Of a stretch of 64,000 bases of DNA, positions 57,738 to 64,000 are shown piece by piece. Each line of letters opens with the position of its first letter. The stretch's first letter is position 1. The stretch is from Actinokineospora bangkokensis. GTDB taxonomy: Bacteria > Actinomycetota > Actinomycetes > Mycobacteriales > Pseudonocardiaceae. The DNA lies in assembly GCF_001940455.1 (NCBI RefSeq), contig NZ_MKQR01000006.1:94903-158902 (forward strand), read 5' to 3'. Under the pieces are notes generated by a model, which was given only the letters and a program-made list of their open reading frames with translations, had not been told where the DNA came from and did not search any database. Position numbers and translations under genes: made by a program.

Positions 57738-59651
57738 ATGCGATGGGACGGACAGCGAGCGGACCAGGCCGGGCAGCAGGCGCTCCCCGGCCTGCCGGGG
57801 TTGGTGCGCAGCGTGCGGACCCCGGAGTTCAGCGGGGTGGTCTTCCACGAGGTCCTGGCCAAGTCGGTGCTCAACCGGGTCCCCGGCGCCTCCCCGATGC
57901 CCTTCGAGTGGACGGTCAACCCCTACCGGGGGTGCGCGCACGCGTGCAGCTACTGCCTGCACGGCGACACCCCGATCCTCATGGCCGACGGCACCACCAA
58001 GCCCCTGGCCGAGCTCGTGGTGGGCGACCGCATCTACGGCACCGAGCGCCGCGGCAACTACCGCCACTACGTCCCCACCACCGTCACCGCGCACTGGACC
58101 ACGCTCAAGCCCGCCTACCGCGTCACCCTCGCCGACGGCACCCAGCTCATCGCCAGCGGTGACCACCGCTTCCTCACCGAGCGCGGCTGGAAGCACGTCA
58201 CCGGCGCCACCTCCGGGCCCGGCCGCCGCCCGCACCTGACCGTCGGCAACAAGCTCATGGGCACCGGGCACTTCGCCGCCCCGCCCAAGGACTCCCTGGA
58301 CTACCGCCGCGGCTACCTGCACGGCATCGCCAGGGGCGACGGCGGCGCGCCCCGCTCCCCGCAGGCCATCGCCAGGGTCGCCGACTACCTCGGCGGCGAC
58401 GGCGGCCTCACGCTGCCCGTCGACCGCCCGCGCACCCCCACCGACGAGTGGCGCAAGGGCCTGCTCGCCGCCACCTTCGACGCCGACGGCACCTTCGCCA
58501 ACCGCATCCTGCGGCTGCCCAACCTCGGGCCCGAGGCGCTGGCGCAGGTGCAGGAGGCGCTGACCCGCTTCGGGTTCCAGCACGCGCTGGAGGAGCGCAG
58601 GCTGCCGATGGCCAGGCGGTGCGTGCGCGTCGACGGCGGCCTGCCCGAGCACCTGCGCTTCTTCCACACCGCGGACCCGGCCGTCACCGCCAAGCGCACC
58701 ATCGACGGCGCCGCCATCAAGTCCCCCGCCAAGCTCGACGTCGTCGAGGTCGAGCCGCTGGGCCTGGACCTGCCGCTCTACGACATCACCACCGGCACCT
58801 CGGACTTCATCGCCAACGGCGTCGTCAGCCACAACTGCTTCGCCCGCAACTCCCACACCTACCTGGACTTCGACGCGGGCCACGACTTCGACACCCAGCT
58901 GGTCGTCAAGCTCAACGCCCCCCAGGTGCTCAAGCGCCAGCTCCAGGCACCCTCGTGGACCCGCGCGCACGTCGCGATGGGCACCAACACCGACCCCTAC
59001 CAGCGTGCCGAGGGCCGCTACGGGCTCATGCCCGGCATCATCCGCGCGCTGCGCGACTCGGGCACGCCGTTCTCCATCCTCACCAAGGGGACCGTGCTCT
59101 CCCGCGACATCCCGCTGCTGGCGGAGGTGGTGCGGGACGTCGGCGTCGGGGTCGGCGTCTCGATCGCCCTGCTGGACCGCGACCTCCAGCGCTCGGTCGA
59201 ACCGGGCACCCCCAGCCCCGCCGCCCGCCTGGAACTGGTGCGCCGCGTGCGCGAAGCCGGTCTGCCGTGCGGCGTCTTCGTCGCCCCCGTCCTCCCGGGA
59301 CTGACCGATTCGGTGGAGCAGCTGGACTCCCTGCTGCGCGCGGTGGCCGAGGCCGGGGCGACCGGGGTCACGGTGATCCCGCTGCACCTGCGCCCGGGGA
59401 CCCGCGAGTGGTTCGCGGCGTGGTTGGCCCGCGAGCACCCGCTGCTCGTGCCGCTGTACCGGCGCATCTACGGCAAGGGCGCCTACGCCGCCGCCGGGTA
59501 CCGCGAGGCGCTGGCCGCGCGGGTGCGCCCGTTGCTCCGCAGGCACAAGCTGGCGAGTTCAGCCACGACCCGCTGGCCGGAGGGCTCCACGCCCGAGGTG
59601 GCGCCCGCGGTGGCCGCGCCGGAGCAGCGGCAGCAGCTCACCCTGCTGTGA
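57738..59651 (+). CDS. intein-containing Rv2578c-family radical SAM protein
   Basis: A 637-residue precursor; about 343 residues after splicing. The host part resembles Rv2578c, a SPL/Elp3-like radical SAM protein. EWTVNPYRGCAHACSY is followed, after the intein, by CFARNSHTYLDF, restoring the CxxxCxxC cluster motif. TDPYQRAEGRYGLMPGII and TGVTVIPLHLRPGTREWF are conserved later parts. DNA damage-related activity is plausible: spore photoproduct lyase is a distant relative and a LexA box lies at the start. ATG 57738 is chosen since MRWDGQ matches mycobacterial N-termini and the SOS box occupies the region upstream. No splicing means no iron-sulfur cluster, so the intein gates activity. Confidence 0.92.
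   Translation: MRWDGQRADQAGQQALPGLPGLVRSVRTPEFSGVVFHEVLAKSVLNRVPGASPMPFEWTVNPYRGCAHACSYCLHGDTPILMADGTTKPLAELVVGDRIYGTERRGNYRHYVPTTVTAHWTTLKPAYRVTLADGTQLIASGDHRFLTERGWKHVTGATSGPGRRPHLTVGNKLMGTGHFAAPPKDSLDYRRGYLHGIARGDGGAPRSPQAIARVADYLGGDGGLTLPVDRPRTPTDEWRKGLLAATFDADGTFANRILRLPNLGPEALAQVQEALTRFGFQHALEERRLPMARRCVRVDGGLPEHLRFFHTADPAVTAKRTIDGAAIKSPAKLDVVEVEPLGLDLPLYDITTGTSDFIANGVVSHNCFARNSHTYLDFDAGHDFDTQLVVKLNAPQVLKRQLQAPSWTRAHVAMGTNTDPYQRAEGRYGLMPGIIRALRDSGTPFSILTKGTVLSRDIPLLAEVVRDVGVGVGVSIALLDRDLQRSVEPGTPSPAARLELVRRVREAGLPCGVFVAPVLPGLTDSVEQLDSLLRAVAEAGATGVTVIPLHLRPGTREWFAAWLAREHPLLVPLYRRIYGKGAYAAAGYREALAARVRPLLRRHKLASSATTRWPEGSTPEVAPAVAAPEQRQQLTLL
57954..58835 (+). other. intein (294 codons) with LAGLIDADG-like remnant
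   Basis: The intein begins at Cys of CLHGDTPILMADGTTK (block A) and ends GVVSHN followed by Cys, giving the standard Cys1, penultimate His, terminal Asn and Cys+1. Block B is visible in DGTQLIASGDHRFLTERGW with the TxxH-type His. Two endonuclease-like motifs, YLHGIARGDGG and LLAATFDADGTF, stand only about 50 residues apart, too near for a full two-motif LAGLIDADG endonuclease. The homing enzyme is probably shortened and inactive, while splicing residues appear intact. Confidence 0.92.
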
Positions 59652-59937
59652 CCGAGGTGGGCCACGCCGAACGCGGTGCACTTGTCCGATTCGGACTGCT
59701 GTCGGGCTGGTCCGCCGGACTTGCGCGAGATACCCGGCCACTTGCGACGGCCTGACAGCGAGGCGACAACGGGCGGGGACCTCTTGCGCCGCAACGGGTC
59801 CCCGTCCGTTGCGCTGCCATGACCAGTCGTGCTCGGCGTCGGTGAAGCGGCGTGGCGCGAGAACCCGGGACGGGCACACGGAAACGGGCTGGGCCCCGGT
59901 GCGGTGCACCGGGGCCCAGCCCGTCGAGGAGTCGTGC
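59652..59937. other. intergenic region with bidirectional terminator
   Basis: A gene-free 286-base gap between convergent genes. A perfect 19-bp stem (59884-59902 with 59906-59924, 3-base loop) forms a strong terminator for both sides. The rest shows nothing recognisable. Confidence 0.8.
59884..59924. terminator. bidirectional terminator, radical SAM gene / DEAD helicase
   Basis: ACGGGCTGGGCCCCGGTGC pairs fully with GCACCGGGGCCCAGCCCGT around GGT. It is 13 bases from the helicase stop and about 230 from the radical SAM stop. Confidence 0.85.
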
Positions 59938-61470
59938 TCAGCCGCGGTCGGCGGCGTTGTTGAAGCGGCGCGGCGCGCGGCGCGGGGCACCGCGGCGGTC
60001 GTCCCGGGGGTGGAAGTCGCGGGAGTGGTGCTCGCGCGGGTGGTGCTCGCGGTCGCGGTCCCGGTCGCGGAAGCCGCCGCCCTCGCGGTGGCCGCCCTCC
60101 CGACCGCCGGTGCGGCGCGGGCGGAAGCCGCCCTCGCCACCGCGGCGCGGGGCCGAGGAGCGGGCGGGGCGGGCCGGGCGCACCGGCGGGTCCACCACGG
60201 GCTCGCCGCTGGGGACGCGGGCGCCGGTGATGCGCACCAGCTCCTCGTCGCCGGGGCGGACCTTGCTGGCCTCGGGCTTGACGCCCGCCTTGTCGGTCAT
60301 CCGCTGCACGGTGCGGCGCTGGTCGAAGGTGACGACCGTGACCACCGTGCCGGACTCGCCCGCGCGGGCGGTGCGGCCCGCCCGGTGCAGGTAGTCCTTG
60401 GGGTCGGCGGGCGGGTCGACGTGCACGACCAGCGAGACGCCGTCGACGTGGATGCCGCGGGCGGCGACGTCGGTGGCGACCAGGACGGGGGTGTCGCCGT
60501 CGCGGAACTGGCTCAGCACGCGGTTGCGCGCGCCCTGGGTCTTGCCACCGTGCAGGGCACCGGCCCGCACGCCCACCGAGCGCAGCTTGTCGGCCAGGCG
60601 GTCGACGTGGTGCTTGGTGCGCACGAACATGATGGTGCGGCCCTCGCGGGCGGCCACCTGGGTGATGACGTCGGCCTTGTCCTGGCGGGAGACCAGGAGC
60701 ATGTGGTGCTCCATGGTCGACACGCTCGCGGTGGACACGTCCACCGAGTGCGTGACCGGGTTGGTCAGGTAGCGCTTCACCAGCTGGTCGACGTCGCCGT
60801 CGAGGGTGGCGGAGAACAGCAGCACCTGGCCGGTCGGGTCGGTGAGGTCGAGGATCTCGCGGACCTGGGGCAGGAAGCCCATGTCCGCCATCTGGTCGGC
60901 CTCGTCGATGGCGGTGTGCACCACGTCGTGCAGGATGCAGGTGCCCTGGCGGACGTGGTCGGACAGCCTGCCCGGGGTGGCGATGAGCAGGTCGACGCCG
61001 CGGCGCAGCGCGTCGGCCTGGCGCGGGAAGGACATGCCGCCGACCGCGGTGCGGCACCACAGGCCCAGCGACTTGGCCAGCGGGGTCAGCGCGTCGGAGA
61101 CCTGGAGGGCCAGCTCGCGGGTGGGCACCAGGATCAGCCCGCGCGGGCGCAGCGGGCGGGCCTGCCCGCCGTTGAGCCGGGCCAGCAGCGCCAGGCCGAA
61201 GGCCAGCGTCTTGCCGGAGCCGGTCTGGGCGCGGCCCAGCACGTCCTTGCCCGCCAGCGCGTCGGGGAGGGTGGCGGCCTGGATGGGGAACGGGCTGTCG
61301 ATGCCCGCGTCGGCCAGCGCGCGCAGCAGCGGCTGGGGGAGGCCGAGGTCGGCGAAGGTGGTGCCCTCACCGGACTCGGGGGAGTCGAACCGACCCTTGC
61401 CGGAGTGCCGGTGCCGGGGCTTGCGCTCGGCGGGCGCGTCGGCGGTCATGGGCACGGCAGAGTTCTGCAC
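59938..61470 (-). CDS. DEAD-box ATP-dependent RNA helicase
   Basis: A 510-residue helicase. Q motif region FADLGLPQPLLRALADAGID then PFPIQAATLP; motif I AQTGSGKT; Ia PTRELALQV; motif II DEAD in AIDEADQMADMGF; motif III SAT; motif V DVAARGIHVDGV; motif VI HRAGRTARAG. The last 90 residues are an Arg/Gly/His/Asp-rich tail (RG-type and HPREHHSRDFHPRD repeats) that should bind RNA loosely. It probably remodels RNA or ribosome precursors, and may matter in the cold. GTG 61470 has AGAGGA close upstream; ATG 61449 is the alternative. The 317-base leader to the next gene is long. Confidence 0.93.
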   Translation of the reverse strand: MQNSAVPMTADAPAERKPRHRHSGKGRFDSPESGEGTTFADLGLPQPLLRALADAGIDSPFPIQAATLPDALAGKDVLGRAQTGSGKTLAFGLALLARLNGGQARPLRPRGLILVPTRELALQVSDALTPLAKSLGLWCRTAVGGMSFPRQADALRRGVDLLIATPGRLSDHVRQGTCILHDVVHTAIDEADQMADMGFLPQVREILDLTDPTGQVLLFSATLDGDVDQLVKRYLTNPVTHSVDVSTASVSTMEHHMLLVSRQDKADVITQVAAREGRTIMFVRTKHHVDRLADKLRSVGVRAGALHGGKTQGARNRVLSQFRDGDTPVLVATDVAARGIHVDGVSLVVHVDPPADPKDYLHRAGRTARAGESGTVVTVVTFDQRRTVQRMTDKAGVKPEASKVRPGDEELVRITGARVPSGEPVVDPPVRPARPARSSAPRRGGEGGFRPRRTGGREGGHREGGGFRDRDRDREHHPREHHSRDFHPRDDRRGAPRRAPRRFNNAADRG

Positions 61471-61787
61471 GGGGTCCTCTCGGGACGTGGCACGTCTCGG
61501 GAGGCTCCGCCCTCGTGCAGAGGTCGGCAGGCTTTCACGCGGACGGGCCCGGCGCGCTCGGTGTCGCGCCGTCATGGGTGTGTGGACTGCACCGCCACCG
61601 CCCGGGCCTTCGAGCCCGGCGGGAGCGGCGTGGGCCGCTCGCGGTGCGTTGTCAAGCGTACCCGACGCGGTGCCCCCGGCGTGCGGCCCGGGGCACCCAC
61701 CGGGGTGATCGTGCCCACTGAACTGCGGGAACGGTGCGGGCGGGCACCCTGGCCCGCCCGCACCGCGGCACCCGCGGGTGACCGTCC
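61471..61787. other. long leader of the DEAD-box helicase gene
   Basis: No gene is supported in these 317 bases. The RIO-kinase terminator hairpin (61732-61765) occupies the upstream end. A minus-strand TTGACA (complement of TGTCAA near 61651) could be a -35 box, leaving room for a long untranslated leader, common for helicases with RNA-level control; no known RNA motif was recognised. Confidence 0.4.
61732..61765 (-). terminator. RIO kinase terminator hairpin
   Basis: CGGTGCGGGCGGG (61732-61744) pairs with CCCGCCCGCACCG (61753-61765) with an 8-base loop, 22 bases past the kinase stop. Confidence 0.75.
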
Positions 61788-62918
61788 TCACACCCCTGCG
61801 GCGGTCAGCAGCCGGGCGGTGAGGGCACCCGGGTCACCGATGTCGGCGGGCAGCCCGCGCGCGGCGAACCACGCCGCCACGTTGGCCACGTCCCGGGCGA
61901 GGAAGTCCACCCCGGCCGGGTTCGCCACCACGTCGACCACCTGCGGCAGGTCGATGAGCACCAGCCGCCCGTCGCAGACCAGCAGGTTGTAGGCGGACAG
62001 GTCGCCGTGGGCCAACCCCTGCCCCGCCAGGACCTCCAGCGCCGCCACCAGCTGCTCCCACAGCTCGCGCAGCTCCCCGGCGCCGGGCCGCAGCTGCGCC
62101 AACCGGGGCGCGGCGCCGCGGCCGTCGGCGGAGAGGAACTCCAGCAGCAGCTCGGTGCCGTCGCGCTGCACCGGGTAGGGCACGGGCGCGCCCGCGGCCC
62201 ACAACCGGCCCAGCGCGGCGAACTCGGCCACCGCCCACTGCTCGGCGATGAGGTTGCGCCCGAACGAGCTGCGGCTGGCCATCGCCCGGTTCTCCCGGGA
62301 CTTGCGCATCCGCCGCCCCTCCAGGTACCCGGCGTCGCGGTGGAACAGGCGGTGCTCGGCCGACCGGTAGCGCTTGGCCGCCAGCAGGCACCCCGGTGCC
62401 CCGGGCACGGCCCGCTCCAGCAGGAAGACGTCGGCCTCCTTGCCGGTCTTGAGCACCCCCAGCTCGGTGTCGGCGGCGGCCAGGTCGGTCACCACCCACC
62501 CGGGCCGGGGCGCGGGCCCCTGCTCGGCCTCGGCCCAGGTCGACCAGCGGTCGGCCCCCGCGGGCAGCTCGTCGGCCTCGCTGTAGGCGTCCTCGCGCAC
62601 CCGCCCCAACCGGGCCTTCTCGGCCTCGGTCAACCGGCCGGTGCGCGACGGCTGCGGGTCACCCCCGCGCCCCCGCCTGCGCATCCGCACCTCGTGCGGG
62701 TCGTCGTCGAGGTCGCCGTAGAGGTCGTCGTAGCGGTCCTCGTACGGGTCGGGCCAGGCACCGCCCGCCCGCTCGTCGAACACCTCGGAGAGGTCCCCGG
62801 CGGCCTGGTCGGTGTCAGCCAGACCGGTGTCATCCAGACCGGGGTCGTCCAGGCTGGAGTCGTTCAGGTGATCGGTGGAGGGAAAAGAAGAAGAAGAAGA
62901 AGTGGAGTGCTCGCGCAC
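61788..62918 (-). CDS. RIO1-type atypical protein kinase
   Basis: A 376-residue protein. The first 130 residues are acidic and disordered (repeats of the DDPGLDDTGLADTD type). The kinase core starts near residue 145: LGVLKTGKEADVFLLE is the ATP loop, AAKRYRS has the ATP-binding Lys, HGDLSAYNLLV the catalytic loop (Asp and Asn), and LVLIDLPQVVD the metal-binding Asp. Bacterial RIO kinases are poorly understood; archaeal and eukaryotic ones work in ribosome assembly, interesting beside a DEAD-box helicase. GTG start with GAGGAG 8 bases upstream. A run of TCT codons (plus-strand AGA repeats 62885-62902) encodes the SSSSS tract near the N-terminus. Confidence 0.88.
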   Translation of the reverse strand: MREHSTSSSSSFPSTDHLNDSSLDDPGLDDTGLADTDQAAGDLSEVFDERAGGAWPDPYEDRYDDLYGDLDDDPHEVRMRRRGRGGDPQPSRTGRLTEAEKARLGRVREDAYSEADELPAGADRWSTWAEAEQGPAPRPGWVVTDLAAADTELGVLKTGKEADVFLLERAVPGAPGCLLAAKRYRSAEHRLFHRDAGYLEGRRMRKSRENRAMASRSSFGRNLIAEQWAVAEFAALGRLWAAGAPVPYPVQRDGTELLLEFLSADGRGAAPRLAQLRPGAGELRELWEQLVAALEVLAGQGLAHGDLSAYNLLVCDGRLVLIDLPQVVDVVANPAGVDFLARDVANVAAWFAARGLPADIGDPGALTARLLTAAGV

Positions 62919-63145
62919 TGGTGGGCTCCTCGGAGCGTGGGAGGGATCCCCACCGCGCGACCTCGGGTCAGCTCGGCGGGGCGGGTGGACGGACGCGCGC
63001 CACCACGGGGACAGTCATGTCCACGACGCACCTCCTCCGGCTCCACCCGGGCCCTCCGGCCCCGGCTCTCGACCTCGTGCGCACAGGGTCCAGGAGACCC
63101 GAACCCCCGCGCAACCGATTTACCGCTCCGGCCGCGCCACCGGCC

Positions 63146-63886
63146 TCAGTCGATGACGAGCTCCAGCTCCCGGTCGCCCACCTTCTCCACCCGCAACCCC
63201 GCCGCCCGGGCCGTGGAGATGATCGTCCGCACCGTCCCCGGCTCCCGCGGCGCGACCGCCAACGCCGCCGCCAACCGCCCCTTCGCCGCCTTGTTGAAGT
63301 GGCTCACGCTCTTGCGCCGCCCCCCGGCGTCCTCCGTCACCACCCGCACCGTCACGGCCTGCGGGACGTCGGCCAACGTGGCGTAGGCCCCGGACCGCAG
63401 GTCCACCACCAGGTCATCCACCGTCGACAGCGTCTTCTCCAGGTCCGCGCGCCAGACGCCGCGCAACCCCCCGACCCCGGGCAGCACCGAACCCCCGGAG
63501 AGCCGGTACGCGGGGATGGGGTCCTCGGCCCGCACCACCCCGAACAGCGCCGACGCCACGGCCAGGCGCCGCCCAGCCCTGGCCCGCTGCGCCTTCGTGA
63601 AGCCTGCGGCGCCCAGCGCGTCGTAGAGCACTCCCGTGTACCGCTCCAGGGCGGGCCGCGTGGGGGAGGTGAACAGCTCCGCGTTCCGCTCCACCTCGTC
63701 CACCTGCCGCTCCGACAACCCCAGCGCCGCGATGCTGGCCGGGACGTCGTCCGCCAGGGTCCGCAGGGCTTCGGTGAGCCGCAACCGCACGGGGGTGAGC
63801 TCGGGGAACGAGAGGGCACCGAGGTCCAGCGGTTCGCCTTCGCCGCCGTCGCTCTTGGTCTCGGATGGGGGGAGCAGCACGAGCAC
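63146..63886 (-). CDS. yaaA: YaaA-family peroxide stress protein (DUF328)
   Basis: A 246-residue protein of the YaaA type. MLVLLPPSETKSDGG is the conserved opening (PPSE-K), RYTGVLYDALGAAGF, ALFGVVRAEDPIPAYRLSG and KSVSHFNKAAKGRLAAAL follow in the family order. E. coli YaaA lowers free iron under peroxide stress and has a DNA-binding fold. Starts at ATG 63886. The 227-base gap upstream of the RIO kinase, between the two minus-strand genes, shows no further gene. Confidence 0.9.
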   Translation of the reverse strand: MLVLLPPSETKSDGGEGEPLDLGALSFPELTPVRLRLTEALRTLADDVPASIAALGLSERQVDEVERNAELFTSPTRPALERYTGVLYDALGAAGFTKAQRARAGRRLAVASALFGVVRAEDPIPAYRLSGGSVLPGVGGLRGVWRADLEKTLSTVDDLVVDLRSGAYATLADVPQAVTVRVVTEDAGGRRKSVSHFNKAAKGRLAAALAVAPREPGTVRTIISTARAAGLRVEKVGDRELELVID

Positions 63887-63953
63887 GGGGCGAGCGTAGG
63901 CGGGCGCTGCTGGGGTGTGCTGGGTGGGGGGCTTGCGGTGGCCTGCTGTGGCT

Positions 63954-64000
63954 TCGCCTCGCCTTCGGCTTCGGCTCTTGGAAGAGCCCGTTCGTTTGGT
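63954..64000. repeat. interspersed repeat, copy F (cut by window end)
   Basis: TCGCCTCGCCTTCGGCTTCG followed by GGAAGAGC repeats the start of copy C at 36928. The remainder lies beyond the window. It stands upstream of yaaA in non-coding sequence. Confidence 0.7.

Noticed and set aside
1..64000. tRNA, rRNA, CRISPR arrays and replication origin
   Set aside because: Reading both strands by eye showed no cloverleaf with TTCRA loop, no rRNA core sequence, no spaced repeats and no DnaA-box cluster; a tRNA or small RNA search program would be decisive.

Overview
The window is chromosomal DNA from a high-GC actinobacterium. GTG starts are very common, consecutive genes often overlap by a 4-base start/stop, and long GC hairpins serve as terminators. 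The right-hand two thirds carries the order thrS, HIT protein, pgsA, patA, pimA, NUDIX, pdxS, pdxT, yebC, ruvCAB, yajC, secD, secF, apt, relA, peptidyl-prolyl isomerases, glyoxalase-like hydrolase, and later an Rv2578c homologue. This is the order known from Mycobacterium. Phosphatidylinositol mannoside genes, long palindromic terminators and a natural-product-like gene set suggest a Pseudonocardiaceae-type genus (Saccharothrix/Actinosynnema/Actinokineospora-like). That placement is inference; no rRNA gene is present.

Left accessory region (1-24 kb). It opens with a cut-off gene, a CPA2 cation/proton antiporter, an orphan PGM1-like ATP-grasp ligase, a nitronate monooxygenase with a DMT exporter, and a divergent LysR regulator. 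From 14564 down to 6300 lies one minus-strand operon of nine genes: GNAT/N-acyl-amino-acid-synthase-like enzyme, flavin-dependent halogenase, AhpD-like protein, ferritin-like diiron oxygenase, haem-oxygenase-like diiron oxidase (HDO), AMP-dependent acyl ligase, two alpha/beta hydrolases and a methyltransferase. It has no PKS or NRPS module and no visible carrier protein, so it looks like an unusual compact biosynthetic locus. Next come an orphan HsdS subunit, a PPOX flavoprotein, a LexA-type repressor without its own SOS box, AzlCD, a nitroreductase ending in an 80-bp perfect palindrome, a secreted LVIVD-repeat protein and a DUF305 lipoprotein. A stretch rich in palindromes and gene remnants follows. 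It holds a fragment of an XRE/TPR regulator and a toxin/immunity pair: a DddA-like (SCP1.201-like) deaminase with Imm1. The toxin frame appears broken by a single base in a homopolymer right before its natural C-terminus.

Core region (24-53 kb). thrS and the Ap4A-phosphorylase-type HIT gene are followed by an inserted yceI/marR pair with a clear inverted-repeat operator. Then comes the tightly overlapping pgsA-patA-pimA-NUDIX set that builds phosphatidylinositol mannosides. An IS5-family element has landed exactly at the NUDIX stop codon (CTAG target duplication). PdxS and PdxT (PLP synthesis) are separated by an antisense XRE-cupin regulator. yebC is followed by an in-frame 81-bp tandem duplication of its own 3' end. 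ruvCAB carries a LexA box; yajC-secD-secF-apt and relA follow.

Right region (53-64 kb). It holds a YibE/F membrane protein with repeated SGEL motifs, a PnuC-NadR NAD salvage pair, a TetR gene, a thioesterase, a LexA-boxed radical SAM gene split by an intein inside its iron-sulfur cysteine motif, a DEAD-box helicase, a RIO-type kinase and YaaA. An interspersed family of hairpin-forming intergenic repeats occurs at about 17.6, 22.3, 24.0, 37.0 and 63.95 kb. No tRNA, rRNA or CRISPR array was recognised.
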